Shown here: positions 17,401-25,465 of the stretch, piece by piece
Position numbering within the stretch: the first letter of the stretch is position 1
How the letters are laid out: each line of letters opens with the position of its first letter
NCBI RefSeq assembly: GCF_037023755.1
Contig: NZ_CP146100.1
Span: 3,248,501-3,312,500 of the forward strand
Direction of reading: 5' to 3'
From: Saccharopolyspora sp. SCSIO 74807
GTDB lineage: Bacteria > Actinomycetota > Actinomycetes > Mycobacteriales > Pseudonocardiaceae
DNA: 64,000 nt
The notes under the pieces: model-generated
Seen by the model: only the letters and a program-made list of their open reading frames with translations
Told to the model about the DNA's origin: nothing
Databases searched by the model: none
Made by a program: the position numbers and the translations under genes

Positions 17401-18790
17401 ACTGCCGGTTCGCCCGCTGCGCCGCCTGCTCGGCCGACTCGCCGTCGCCGACCAGCCGCCGCAGCGTGCCCAGCACCGACTCCAGCGAGCGGTCCTCCTG
17501 CCCGCGCTGCCGCGCTGCGGTGTCCAGCGCCGACGCGGCCGCCGAGCGGGCGCCTTCCACGACCCGCTCGCGGTCGCGGAGGTTCTGCAGTTCGGCGTAG
17601 GCCGGGTGCGAGCGCAGCGCCTCGACACTCGATTCCAGGCGGCCTTCGCGCTGCTCCAGCTCGGTCACCGACTGCTGCGCGGCGTCCCGGTCCGCGCGGT
17701 GCGCGGTGAGCTGCTTCTCCAGCTTCGCCAGCTCGTTGCGCAGCGAGCGCAGCTTGTCGCGGGCGGTCCGCATCGCCTCCGCGCGCTCGCGCAGCGCTCC
17801 CAGCGCGTAACCGGAATAGGCGGACAGGAACGCGCCCAGCGCCTTGTCCGCGCCGGTGAGCCGGACGATGTTCTCCCGGATCGACTCCAGGTCGTCGAAC
17901 GAGGTCGCCAGCCGCTCGATCAGCGCGGGCTCCAGCGGCGGCAGCGCATCGGAGAGGATCTGCTCCAGCTGTCCTTCCAGTACCTTCAGGCCGACGTCCG
18001 GGTTGCGCAGCGTCCGCTGCAGGTGCAGCAGATCGCCGTAGCGCGCCGCGGGCACGCCGTAGACCTGCGCGGCGATCTTCGCGCGGAACGCCTGGTCGTC
18101 GAGCACGCAGTCGGCGCCGAGCACGTCGCGCAGCTGCGCCGGGCCGAGCGGCACCCGCTCCGGGCCGATCAGGTGCAGCGTGTGGCCCACCCGGCGGGTG
18201 GTGATGAAGCGCCACGAGTCACTGACCGCCTGCGAGGTCTTCGACGCCTTCACGCCGACCCCGCAGGTCAGGAACTCCTCGCCGCCGTCGGGGCGATCGC
18301 GGCGCAGCTCCACCCACGCGTAGCCGATGCGGTTCGGGCCGCCGGGGTACTCGTCGAGCATCAGGCGGCGGATGCTGACCGTGTCGAAGCCCTTGGAACC
18401 GAGCTGGCGCAGGTCGCCGTCCAGGCACAGCGGCAGCAGCAGCTCCAGGGTGCGGGACTTGCCGGAGCCGTTGGTGCCCTGGAAGATCGCGCGGCCGCCG
18501 GAGAGGTCGAAGGTGTTCTCGGCGTACTGCCAGATGTTCACGATGCCGCCGCGGTGCAGGCGCCAGCGGTGCACCCCGGGCGCCGCGGGGTCGTCGGCGG
18601 CGAACTCGTGCGAGCCGTCCGCGGCGGAGTTCGCAGCCGGGAGATCCGGCGCCCGCATCGCATCGGTGGCCGAAGAGCTCGCGGGCGGGGCCGCACCACC
18701 GGCGCCATCGTCCGAGGTCGCGCCGTTCGACAGTGCGCCGTCGGAGATCGCGCCGTCCGGGTTCGCCGGGTTCGCCTCGTCGGGGGTCAC
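14450..18790 (-). CDS. jetC: Wadjet JetC-like SMC ATPase (TIGR02680)
   Basis: The start is GTG 18790, overlapping the jetB stop by 4 nt (GTGA); the frame is open far upstream but runs through jetB in another phase. The 1,446-residue protein has the SMC plan. Walker A GTNGSGKS has Lys111. Long Glu/Arg/Gln/Ala-rich coiled coils flank a hinge-like middle around residues 650-850. The ABC signature LSSGETRL lies near 1333 and Walker B LVLLDEAFERLDD near 1370. TIGR02680 proteins are the MukB/SbcC-like motors found in one operon with DUF2397, DUF2398 and DUF2399 proteins, now recognised as a Wadjet type. The first 70 residues are a low-complexity tail rich in SDGA-like units. Confidence 0.92.
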   Translation of the reverse strand: MTPDEANPANPDGAISDGALSNGATSDDGAGGAAPPASSSATDAMRAPDLPAANSAADGSHEFAADDPAAPGVHRWRLHRGGIVNIWQYAENTFDLSGGRAIFQGTNGSGKSRTLELLLPLCLDGDLRQLGSKGFDTVSIRRLMLDEYPGGPNRIGYAWVELRRDRPDGGEEFLTCGVGVKASKTSQAVSDSWRFITTRRVGHTLHLIGPERVPLGPAQLRDVLGADCVLDDQAFRAKIAAQVYGVPAARYGDLLHLQRTLRNPDVGLKVLEGQLEQILSDALPPLEPALIERLATSFDDLESIRENIVRLTGADKALGAFLSAYSGYALGALRERAEAMRTARDKLRSLRNELAKLEKQLTAHRADRDAAQQSVTELEQREGRLESSVEALRSHPAYAELQNLRDRERVVEGARSAAASALDTAARQRGQEDRSLESVLGTLRRLVGDGESAEQAAQRANRQLSAAGLDGGLVPRPPEVPKAEPVSTPDRVRAAPEADAEPLEIERRSAPEVGTDALAEQYRAAADRAAHAGTVAQQRGALTLALHQQAVELDGQQEQVAKLQQQARQAQLIATEAAGRRNEAHQGLSEAASTWRDNVRRWAADWPLSTSDDPVPEPPEAEALLADRAATRQARELTRRWARPKLQEARQRISEVDRELDELRTRARTGEQELAELRAGHERVPDRPAWATAERDSAAGRAFYRLVDFQPSLGADEQAGLEAALQASGLLNAWVTERGELAEPADLLAVPVAAATGGTLADLLTPAAEPDSPVPAERVAALLASVSTSDAAAASDERGLGVAVDGRWRAGVLAGRWHKDAAEYVGAGAREASRARRIAELEEELAALRERIGDVERRHREATEQAEALDKHLESYPDDGDLLTAHAKLTSANEAAEDAQRHAAQAREQHDQADQRWQAARSELVRAAGEADLPPETQALEHANRAATDARSAIDALHEAIESRCLATLADLRDISLHHDAAVADRMEAESQAEQRCSEFAEQAAGLAELNEAVGGEAREIADKVGALDRERAQLREDLPAARERISTAREQVVRLETQWETKHGQLEGRESEADSAAEAFDAALRIPGLWAAAQVVGEEDADDAPQAEAPSELDRAAELLAAAGERKTAGETAVLNRFQALQQSLSGGYDISAGDQHGVLTVTVTGEEGPQPVADAARRVAERLAEQRSYLGERYRSIFADYLIRDLAERLRGQMRVAENLCKRMNEVLDGARSSQGVHVQLEWEPAPSLGDDIKQAIELVRTPFANRSEEQDALLRRVFTDLIEAERDSATGGYAEILARALDYRSWFAFTVRVRDVGPEGKPRVRRLRQLSSGETRLISYVTLFAAAAAFYDAVSVASGDRGPLRLVLLDEAFERLDDPTIARMLGLLVDLDMDWLITWPSGWGVSPKIPKMHIYDVLRPRSGHGIACTHTTWDGRDMERAET

Positions 18791-20061
18791 CGTGGACCGT
18801 CCTCTTCCAAGTCGTCGAACAGGGACAAGCCGGGCGGTTCCGGCGCGGGAGCGGGCTCCGGTTCGCGGCCCGGTGCCGGAGTCGCGTCCGGCTCCGGCAG
18901 CCAGCGGTGCGCGGCCGGGCTCAGCCACCAGGTCTCGCCGTCGGCGGCCGAGCCTTGCGAGTCGGCTGCCGGGTCTCCGCCGCCCGGCTCCGCGGTGTCC
19001 GGCGCGCGCAGCAGCCCCAGCCGCTGCAGCAGTCCTGCGACGTCGCCGACCAGTTCCTCCTGGTCCTCGGTCGCCTGCCGGGACCACGCCGCCGGGTAGG
19101 ACTCGACCAGCTCGCCGCAGACCTCCCGGAGATCCTGCCAGGTCACCGGATGCGCCCCGGTGCCCTCCCGCGGTTCGCCGCGGGCCAGCAGCTCCGGCAG
19201 CGCCAGCAGTGCGATACGCGCGACCGTGCCGGGGCCGGGGAACAGCGTGTCGGTCAGGTAGTCCTCCGGGTCGCTGACCACGACGCCTTCCGAGCGGACC
19301 TCGGTGACCAGCCCGAAGAACCGCTCCAGCAGCCGGGCTTCGGTCCCGAAGTGCTTGAGCAGCCATTCCCGCTGCTGCGCGGGCAGATCCTCGTAGAGCA
19401 CCACGGGGTCCTCCACGAGCCTGCGCCGCACCGCGTGCTCCACGCTGCGCGGACCGGCCTGCGCGGCGGTCGCGACGAGGTCCTCCGGACCGTCGGCCTC
19501 GGCGATCGGTCCGGCCGGGAGCCTGCCCAGCAGGTCGGTGTCGATGGTGATCAGCGCCTCCGCCGAGGAGTCCGCGGCGTTCACGGTGCCCTCGGTCTCG
19601 GTGATCACTCCGAGGCTGACCAGGTGCCGCAGCGCGGCGGTGAGCGCGCGCCGATCGCCGGTGTCGTCGGCCACCGGCACCCCGGCCTCCACGGCCGCCG
19701 CGCGCACGTCGACGACCAGGCGGGACAGCAGCACCTGCCGGCCGATGCCGGTGAGCGTGGCCAGCGTCAACGCCAGGTACGCGTACCCGCGCGGGGACAG
19801 CGACGGTTCGCCGCGGGTGGCGTCCTCGCCGGGACCGGCCTTGTAGAGCCGCGCGAACCTGCGTTCCACCACGAGCCGGTAGCCCAGCAGCGAGGAGAAC
19901 AACTCGTGCAGCGCCGCGCGCTGGCGGTAGATCATCGGCAGCAGGTCGCCGTCCGGCGAGCCGGGCCGCAGCAGCGGCCTGCGCAGCAGCGCACGCGCGC
20001 AGCGGACGACGTTGCCCGCGTCGATCTCGGAGAGTTCGTCGAAGACCTTGGTCGCGTTCAC
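18787..20061 (-). CDS. jetB: Wadjet JetB-like winged-helix subunit (DUF2398/TIGR02678)
   Basis: This 424-residue protein belongs to the DUF2398/TIGR02678 family, recognised from its place and from the segments RCARALLRRPLL, YRLVVERRFARLYK and SPRGYAYLALTLATL. These families equate with the MukE-like winged-helix subunit, which binds the kleisin in Wadjet complexes. Its ATG overlaps the jetA stop by 4 nt, and its own stop overlaps jetC by 4 nt, so translation is coupled. The last 60 residues are acidic and proline-rich and contain no conserved domain. Confidence 0.88.
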   Translation of the reverse strand: MNATKVFDELSEIDAGNVVRCARALLRRPLLRPGSPDGDLLPMIYRQRAALHELFSSLLGYRLVVERRFARLYKAGPGEDATRGEPSLSPRGYAYLALTLATLTGIGRQVLLSRLVVDVRAAAVEAGVPVADDTGDRRALTAALRHLVSLGVITETEGTVNAADSSAEALITIDTDLLGRLPAGPIAEADGPEDLVATAAQAGPRSVEHAVRRRLVEDPVVLYEDLPAQQREWLLKHFGTEARLLERFFGLVTEVRSEGVVVSDPEDYLTDTLFPGPGTVARIALLALPELLARGEPREGTGAHPVTWQDLREVCGELVESYPAAWSRQATEDQEELVGDVAGLLQRLGLLRAPDTAEPGGGDPAADSQGSAADGETWWLSPAAHRWLPEPDATPAPGREPEPAPAPEPPGLSLFDDLEEDGPR

Positions 20062-21899
20062 CGGGCGGCTCCGGTCGTTTCCGTCGCCTGCTCGGTGAAC
20101 GCGCCGTCGTGGCGCTCCTCGGGCACCGCGTCGTCCCGGCGCTCATCGGACACCGTGCCGTCCGGGCGCCCATCGGACACCGCGCCGTCCCGGCGCTCAT
20201 CCGAAGTCGCGTCGTCCCCGCCCGCGTCCGGCAGCGCGCCGTCGCCGCGCACGTCCACCACCGCGTGGTCGAGCGTGAGCGTGCCTCCGACGCTGCCGAT
20301 CCTGGTGTGCTGCCCGTCCTCCGGCCGCACCGTCACCCGCAGCCGGTGCACCGGGTCCAGCGCCGAACCGGTGTCCTCGGAGCTGTCCCGCTGCGCCATC
20401 GCCAGCGTCAGCAGCTCGCACAGCACGCCGAGGGCGTCCCCGGACAGCCTGGTGCCCTGCAGGTCCGGCCCGGCGGCGGCCAGCTCCGAGATCGCCGCGC
20501 TGCGCCGCGCGTCCTCCTCGCGCGCCTCGGCCAGCAGCGTCTCCTCGGTCATCGGGTCGTCCAGCACCCGCGACGTGCGCCCGCGCGCGCCGCGATCGCC
20601 GCGGCTGCGCACGCTCACCGTCACGTCCTGCACCGGGCCGTCGCGCCACGGCACTTCGTGGTTGTCACTGTCGTAGTCCGGGGCCGGCAGCAGGTGCCGG
20701 GCCGAGTACAGGCCGAACGCGGCCGCGTAGAGCCGGTGCGCCTGCTGCGGCTGCGACTCGTCGAACCAGCGGGCGAGCTTCAACAGCTCACCGCGCCTGC
20801 CCGGCAGCAGCCCGCCGCCCGAGGTCGCGCGCTTCACGCTGGCCAGCAGCGAACCGATGGCCCGCGCGGTGGCCTCCCGCAGCGCCGCCACCTGGCTGGG
20901 CCTGCCCGGCGCGTCCACGAACCAATCGGTGAGTTCCTGCCAGTCCGCCGCGGTGCGCCCGCGCGCCCGTTCCACCTCGGTGCCGAGCTGATCGGCCGGA
21001 CCGAGCAGCCGCAGCAGCTCAGCGCGGTCGGCGGCCAGCCCGGCCAGCGAGGTCGCGATCGTCTCGGTGTGCCGCAGCACGTCCTCCACGACCATCTGGA
21101 TGTACTCGACCAGCAGGTTGCGGAACCCGGAGATCTCCTCCGGCGCCAAGTGGTGGCGGGTGACGACCTCGCCGAGGTAGGCGTAGAAATCCCGCACCGT
21201 TGCGGCGAGTTCGGCGTGCTGCAGGAAGACGGTGGTGACCTGCTCGGCCAGCCGCTCGCGGGTCTGCTTGGCGCGCAGAGAGCGCGACTCCGCGCTCTCC
21301 GACGGCGCTGAGCGCGGTTGCGTATTTTCCGACGGCGCTGAGCGCGGTTCCGCACTTTCCGCGGCCAGCGCGTCGGACAGCAGCGAGCCGATCTGGCCGA
21401 GGCCGCGCTCGATCGCGGGCAGCAGCTCGCGGGACACCTCGCGGGCGCCTTCGGGCACCCGCAGCAGCGCGTCCACGTCCCGCTGGACCCGCACGGCGAG
21501 CTTGCTGACCTGGTAGCGGACGCTGCCGTGCTGGAACTCGGCGATGCTGGCGGCGATCGTCTCGCGGCGGCCGAGCACCAGGTTGCCCCAGCGGCGCAGC
21601 TGCTTCAGCCGGTCCACCACGGTGTCCACATCGGACTCACCGGGGTCGATGCGGCCGTCCCGCTCGGCGGCGGCCAGCGCCGCGGTCACCTCGCCGACCG
21701 ACAGGTCAGCCAGCAGCGTCGAGGTGAACAACCGCATGATCGCCAGGTAGGTGCGGTGCTTCGGCTCGCCGAGGTAGGTGAACAGCGCGAGCCGCCGCTC
21801 ATCGGCGCGCGCGTCCGAGGTGGCGTGCCCGGGCGCGGTGGCCTCGGTGCCCGCCACCCCCGCGCGCAGCACGTCGGCTTCATGATCCGGGGCGGTCAC
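20058..21899 (-). CDS. jetA: Wadjet JetA-like kleisin subunit (DUF2397/TIGR02677)
   Basis: The family is recognised from the N-terminal segment FTYLGEPKHRTYLAIMRLF and the overall 613-residue length. DUF2397/TIGR02677 proteins are the MukF-like kleisins that bridge the SMC heads. GTG 21899 is the best start, but no Shine-Dalgarno precedes it; GGTTAT a few nt upstream might serve a leaderless transcript. Two in-frame repeat tracts occur: 30-nt units at 21298-21357 (PRSAPSE-type) in a linker, and 27-nt units at 20111-20217 giving a C-terminal tail of SDERRDGAV-type nonapeptides. It is the first gene of jetABCD and diverges from cobD across a 275-nt region holding repeat R2. Confidence 0.88.
   Translation of the reverse strand: MTAPDHEADVLRAGVAGTEATAPGHATSDARADERRLALFTYLGEPKHRTYLAIMRLFTSTLLADLSVGEVTAALAAAERDGRIDPGESDVDTVVDRLKQLRRWGNLVLGRRETIAASIAEFQHGSVRYQVSKLAVRVQRDVDALLRVPEGAREVSRELLPAIERGLGQIGSLLSDALAAESAEPRSAPSENTQPRSAPSESAESRSLRAKQTRERLAEQVTTVFLQHAELAATVRDFYAYLGEVVTRHHLAPEEISGFRNLLVEYIQMVVEDVLRHTETIATSLAGLAADRAELLRLLGPADQLGTEVERARGRTAADWQELTDWFVDAPGRPSQVAALREATARAIGSLLASVKRATSGGGLLPGRRGELLKLARWFDESQPQQAHRLYAAAFGLYSARHLLPAPDYDSDNHEVPWRDGPVQDVTVSVRSRGDRGARGRTSRVLDDPMTEETLLAEAREEDARRSAAISELAAAGPDLQGTRLSGDALGVLCELLTLAMAQRDSSEDTGSALDPVHRLRVTVRPEDGQHTRIGSVGGTLTLDHAVVDVRGDGALPDAGGDDATSDERRDGAVSDGRPDGTVSDERRDDAVPEERHDGAFTEQATETTGAAR
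20111..20217 (-). repeat. 27-nt tandem repeats encoding the JetA C-terminal tail
   Basis: Four imperfect 27-nt units start near 20111, 20138, 20164 and 20191. On the minus strand they encode nonapeptides such as SDERRDGAV, SDGRPDGTV and SDERRDDAV. Frame is kept. The tail is charged and probably disordered. Confidence 0.8.
21298..21357 (-). repeat. 30-nt tandem repeat in the JetA linker
   Basis: Two near-identical 30-nt units (TCCGACGGCGCTGAGCGCGG core) at 21298-21327 and 21328-21357, with a partial third unit before them, encode PRSAPSE-type decapeptides between the N-terminal and middle domains of JetA. Confidence 0.8.
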
Positions 21900-21968
21900 G
21901 GTCGGCCACGATAACCCGCCCACCCGACACGGCCGGTCACCTGTGCCTTTTCGGAGAGGCCGGGAAGG

Positions 21969-22070
21969 GTTCTGCGTAGGTGGTCGCTCGGCGGAACCGC
22001 AGGCGTCGGAGAACCCGCGGCGGTCCCGGTTGCCGAGGTGGCCGGCGCAAGCGGCTTCGCCGCTCCGGAG
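21969..22070. repeat. R2 dispersed repeat, copy a
   Basis: This copy shares its core with 49619-49777: GAGAACCCGCGGCGGT, a short variable spacer, then CAAGCGGCTTCGCCGCT, which folds as a hairpin (AGCGGC-TTC-GCCGCT at 22050-22064). GCGTAG and GCGGAACC-CAG elements to the left are also shared. It sits in the divergent gap between jetA and cobD. Confidence 0.7.
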
Positions 22071-22174
22071 CAGAACCTGGTGCGGGTGCCCGCTTCGGGC
22101 GGGTGGCGCGGCGGTAGCGTGCTGCTGCCTGGACGGGTGAACGCTGTGGGTTGAACGAGGGGAGCGGGGCACCG

Positions 22175-23110
22175 GTGAGCGCGGGACGAGCGGTCGGGCT
22201 GCTACTCGGAGTGGCGGCCGATGCCGCGTTCGGCGACCCGCGGCGGTGCCATCCGGTGGCTGCTTTCGGGCGCGCTGCCCAGGCGGCGGAGCGGAGGCTG
22301 CACCGCGATCGCCGCAGCACCGGGATCGCCTACGCGGGCCTGCTCGTCGGCGGTACCGCGGTGCTCGGCGCCACCGCCGAACGCGCGACCCGCCGCAGCC
22401 CCGTGCTGCAAGCCGCTTGCACCGGCCTCACCACCTGGATCGTGCTCGGCGGCGCTTCGCTGGCGGACGAAGGGACGGCGATGGGCCGCCTGCTCGACGC
22501 GGGCGACCTGGACGGCGCTCGGGAGCGGTTGGCGCACCTGTGCGGCCGGGAAGCCGAGCACCTCGACGAGCAGGGGCTGGCGCGGGCCACCGTCGAATCG
22601 ATCGCGGAGAACACCAGCGACGCAGTGGTGGCGCCGCTGGTCTGGGGCGCAGTCGGGGGCATGCCCGGCCTGCTGGCCTACCGAGCGGCGAACACGCTCG
22701 ACGCGATGGTCGGGCACCGCTCGCCGCGGTACGCGAAGTTCGGCTGGGCCGCCGCGCGGACCGACGACCTGCTGAACCTGGCACCGGCCCGGCTGGGCGC
22801 GCTGCTCACCGCGCTGTGCGCGCCGGTCGTCGGAGGTTCGGCGAGCGGGGCGTGGCGCACCTGGCGGCAGGACGCCGCAGCGCACCCGAGCCCGAACGCC
22901 GGGCAGATCGAGGCGGCGTTCGCCGGGGCGTTGCAGGTCCGGCTGGGCGGCCGGACCGTCTACGGGCAGGCCGTGGAGCACCGGCCGGTGATGGGCGAGG
23001 GGCGCACCGCGGACGCGGGCGACGTGACCCGCAGCGTCGAGTTGTCCCGCGTGATCGGCTCGGTCACCGGGCTGCTCGCCGCCGCTGCCGCACTGGCGCG
23101 CGGCCGCTGA
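22175..23110 (+). CDS. cobD: Cobalamin biosynthesis protein CobD/CbiB
   Basis: GTG 22175 is preferred over TTG 22151 because a purine-rich GAGGGGAGCGGGG run precedes it. The 311-residue membrane protein matches CbiB/CobD: an N-terminal FGDPRRCHPV motif (family pattern GDPxxxxHPV), the central ESIAENTSDAVVAPLVW segment, YRAANTLDAMVGH, and four or five membrane helices. CbiB attaches the aminopropanol-phosphate arm to adenosylcobyric acid. In M. tuberculosis cobD (Rv2236c) lies beside the same SURF1 and phosphatase genes found here. A cobC-like aminotransferase lies 3 kb downstream, supporting a corrin role. Confidence 0.93.
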   Translation: MSAGRAVGLLLGVAADAAFGDPRRCHPVAAFGRAAQAAERRLHRDRRSTGIAYAGLLVGGTAVLGATAERATRRSPVLQAACTGLTTWIVLGGASLADEGTAMGRLLDAGDLDGARERLAHLCGREAEHLDEQGLARATVESIAENTSDAVVAPLVWGAVGGMPGLLAYRAANTLDAMVGHRSPRYAKFGWAAARTDDLLNLAPARLGALLTALCAPVVGGSASGAWRTWRQDAAAHPSPNAGQIEAAFAGALQVRLGGRTVYGQAVEHRPVMGEGRTADAGDVTRSVELSRVIGSVTGLLAAAAALARGR

Positions 23111-23314
23111 GCGCATCGCTGCGCCTGCCGGAATGCCACCACTGCGACCAGCGGGAATGCTGGGGCGCAGCAGCGTTGCAGCGACGCGGGCTGCCAGGCC
23201 ATTGGTCCCTGTGCGCTGCGACGAAACCGCCCTTCACTGGCTTGTGACCCGCCGTGGGCGAGCGGCGATCAGCCGGGTGCGCGGGTAGGACTGGAGGCAG
23301 TGGAGGTGGTCGGA

Positions 23315-23422
23315 ATGACCGATTTCCTGGCGATCGTGCCGTCGCTGATCGTGCTGTTCGCGGTGCTGGCGGTGGTGTGGCTGCTGACCTTCAGCTACCG
23401 GCGCCCGCCCGGCAAGCACTGA
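23315..23422 (+). CDS. Small single-pass membrane protein, 35 residues
   Basis: ATG 23315 has GGAGG 8 nt upstream; an in-frame GTG at 23300 is an alternative start. The product is one hydrophobic helix (FLAIVPSLIVLFAVLAVVWL) followed by a short basic tail ending RRPPGKH. It ends 13 nt before the convergent SURF1 gene. No function is recognised. The good ribosome binding site and clean membrane-helix composition support it being real. Confidence 0.55.
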   Translation: MTDFLAIVPSLIVLFAVLAVVWLLTFSYRRPPGKH

Positions 23423-23435
23423 GCGCCGGGCGCGG

Positions 23436-24302
23436 TCAGCGCCCCTTCGTGGCGTCCTGCTGCGCGTCCTGCTGCTGTTCGCCCTGCTGCTCGCGCTGTT
23501 CCTGTTCGCGCCGCTCGTCCTCGGCGACCGCCTCCGCGACCGACATCTTGCGCGATTTGCGCACCGAGCCGACCCGCTCCTCCGGCCGCGTCTCCGCGTA
23601 GATCAGGTAGCCCACCCCGGCCACCGCCATGATCCCGAACGAGATCCACTGCAACGCGTACGAGAAGAACGGGCCCGATTCCAGCTGCGGCAGCGGCAGC
23701 GGCCCCAGCACTCCGGGCTGGCCGTCGACCAGCGCGAAGTAGCCCGGCCGCAACTGCATGCCGGTGCCCTGCGAGAGCACGCTCGAGTCGATCGAGTACG
23801 TCCAGCGATGCCCTTCCCGCTGGAAAGTCGGCCGGTTCTCGTCGTCGTGCTCGTCCACCCGGACCCGCGCGGTCAGCGTGACCCGGCCGGCGGGCGGCGC
23901 GTCGAAGTCCGGCGCGTGGGTGCCCCGCTGGCGCAGGAACCCGCGGTCGACCAGCAGCGTCTCGCCGGAGTCGGTGCGGAACGGGGTGAGCACCTCGAGC
24001 GCCGGTTCGCCCTGCACCGAACGCAGCCAGGCCAGCGTCTCGCCAGCGGGCAGGTAGTTCCCGGAGAAGGTGACCTTCGCCCACTCGTGCCGCTGGTCCG
24101 GCGCCCGGCCCGCGGGTAGCACCTCGGCCAGCGGTTTCGGGGCGGCGTGCAGCGATTCGGCGATGGCTTCGTTGCGCACCTTCCGCTCGTCGTTCCGGCC
24201 GAACTGCCACGGCGCGAGGAACGTGAAGCACAACGTGGTGAACGCCGCGACCAGCAAGATCAACGCGATCCAGCCGGGCTGCAGCAAGAACTTCAGGCGC
24301 AC
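23436..24302 (-). CDS. SURF1 family protein (cytochrome oxidase assembly factor)
   Basis: This 288-residue protein has the SURF1 architecture: an N-terminal membrane helix (residues 10-33), WQFGRNDER after it, an extracytoplasmic domain with conserved GETLLVDRGFLRQ, and a C-terminal helix starting FFSYALQWISFG. SURF1 helps insert haem a into cytochrome c oxidase. The C-terminal cytoplasmic tail (about 50 residues) is rich in Glu/Gln. The M. tuberculosis counterpart is Rv2235, also next to cobD. It is convergent with the 35-residue membrane protein. Confidence 0.9.
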   Translation of the reverse strand: MRLKFLLQPGWIALILLVAAFTTLCFTFLAPWQFGRNDERKVRNEAIAESLHAAPKPLAEVLPAGRAPDQRHEWAKVTFSGNYLPAGETLAWLRSVQGEPALEVLTPFRTDSGETLLVDRGFLRQRGTHAPDFDAPPAGRVTLTARVRVDEHDDENRPTFQREGHRWTYSIDSSVLSQGTGMQLRPGYFALVDGQPGVLGPLPLPQLESGPFFSYALQWISFGIMAVAGVGYLIYAETRPEERVGSVRKSRKMSVAEAVAEDERREQEQREQQGEQQQDAQQDATKGR

Positions 24303-24359
24303 GCCCCCACGGTAGGCCGACGGTGCGCCGAGGTCCCTGGCGACCCCGTCACACCGCGC

Positions 24360-25223
24360 TCAGGCCGCGGAGCGCGCCGCGGCCACCGCTTGCCGCGCGT
24401 AACCGCCGCCGAACAGCACGGTGTGCACCAGCAGCGGGAACAGCTGGTGCAGGCCCACCCGCTGCCGCCAGCCGTCGGCCAGCGGGCTGACCTCCTCGTA
24501 CGCCGCCAGCACCCGCTCCAGGTGGGGGCAGCCGAACAGCGCCAGCATCGCCAGGTCGGTCTCGCGGTGGCCGCCGTGCGCGGCAGGGTCGATGAGCCAG
24601 GCGCCGCTCGCGCCCCAGTGCACGTTCCCGGTCCACAGGTCGCCGTGCAGCCGGGACGGCGGCTCGGCGGAACCTTCGAGCTCGGGCAGCCCGTCGCAGG
24701 CGCGCTCGAAGATCTGCGCCTCGGAATCGCCGATCAGACCGGCGTCGACGGCTTGCCGCAGGTACGGGCGCACGCGGTGCTCGGCGTAGAACGACGGCCA
24801 GTCCGCGCACGGCTCGTTGCGCATCGGGGCGAGCCCGATCCAGGCGTCGGCCGGACCGCCGGGCGGCGGGGCGCCGTGCGCGGGCGCTCCGGCGGCGTGC
24901 AGCCGGGCGAGTCCGCGGCCCAGTTCTTCGGCGGCGGCCGCGGTGGGGCTGCCTGCATCGAGGTGTTCGGTGACCAGGTCCCGGTCGTTGTTGCCGTGCA
25001 CAGCGGGAACCGGGATCACGCCCGGCTCGGCCAGCCAGCGCAGCGAGGCGGCCTCGGCTTCGGTGGCGCCCGGCAGTCCCGGCGGGTTCGTCTTGACGAA
25101 CACGTCGCGGCCGTCGTCGAGCCGCACGCTGTAGGACGCGCCGGCGTCTCCGCCGCCCAGCGTGCGCACCTGCACGGCCGCGGACCCGGTGTAGTGCTCC
25201 GCGACCTCCGCGGTCCGTCCCAT
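24360..25223 (-). CDS. Fructosamine kinase-like protein
   Basis: This 287-residue protein has the aminoglycoside phosphotransferase-type fold of fructosamine kinases. It shows an N-terminal ATP-binding lobe (GGDAGASYSVRLDDGRDVFVKT), the catalytic loop LHGDLWTGNVHW, and LIDPAAHGGHRETDLAML with the metal-binding Asp. Family members phosphorylate ketosamines so that sugars leave glycated lysines; bacterial versions may repair protein glycation. It lies between SURF1 and the low-MW phosphatase, all on the minus strand, but a 242-nt gap with repeat R1 separates it from the latter. Confidence 0.88.
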   Translation of the reverse strand: MGRTAEVAEHYTGSAAVQVRTLGGGDAGASYSVRLDDGRDVFVKTNPPGLPGATEAEAASLRWLAEPGVIPVPAVHGNNDRDLVTEHLDAGSPTAAAAEELGRGLARLHAAGAPAHGAPPPGGPADAWIGLAPMRNEPCADWPSFYAEHRVRPYLRQAVDAGLIGDSEAQIFERACDGLPELEGSAEPPSRLHGDLWTGNVHWGASGAWLIDPAAHGGHRETDLAMLALFGCPHLERVLAAYEEVSPLADGWRQRVGLHQLFPLLVHTVLFGGGYARQAVAAARSAA

Positions 25224-25322
25224 CCTGACCTCACCTCCGGCTTTGCTTGCGGCTTCCCCAGCCCTGCACAGCGCGCAGGAACCCGGCGCTCATTCCGATG
25301 CCCCCGCGCCTCGCGGCGGACC

Positions 25323-25457
25323 GGACACGCCCGCACATCACCCGCCGGCGAGCGCTCCGATCAGAGTGAACGGCCTGTTGGTCCGAATAGATTGGGCGAC
25401 CAGTCCGTTCGCTCCGAGAAGTTCTGCGCTGATCGTGTGGGACACGGGCGTGTCGGC
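25323..25457. repeat. R1 dispersed palindrome, copy A (extended)
   Basis: The inner arms are 25364-25384 (GAGTGAACGGCCTGTTGG core) and 25394-25414, with 16 of 21 positions pairing around a 9-nt centre. Further nested arms pair CGATCAG (25358-25364) with CTGATCG (25430-25436), and GACACGCCCG (25324-25333) with CGGGCGTGTC near 25445-25454. The whole is an imperfect palindrome of about 135 bp starting 9 nt after the phosphatase stop codon. Confidence 0.75.
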
Positions 25458-25465
25458 CCGGAAGG

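Noticed and set aside
14450..20200. A single 1,916-codon open frame on the minus strand covering jetC and most of jetB
   Set aside because: Only the part after GTG 18790 encodes SMC-like sequence. The upstream part is the wrong phase of jetB and jetA and is arginine/alanine-rich, a usual artefact of high G+C DNA.
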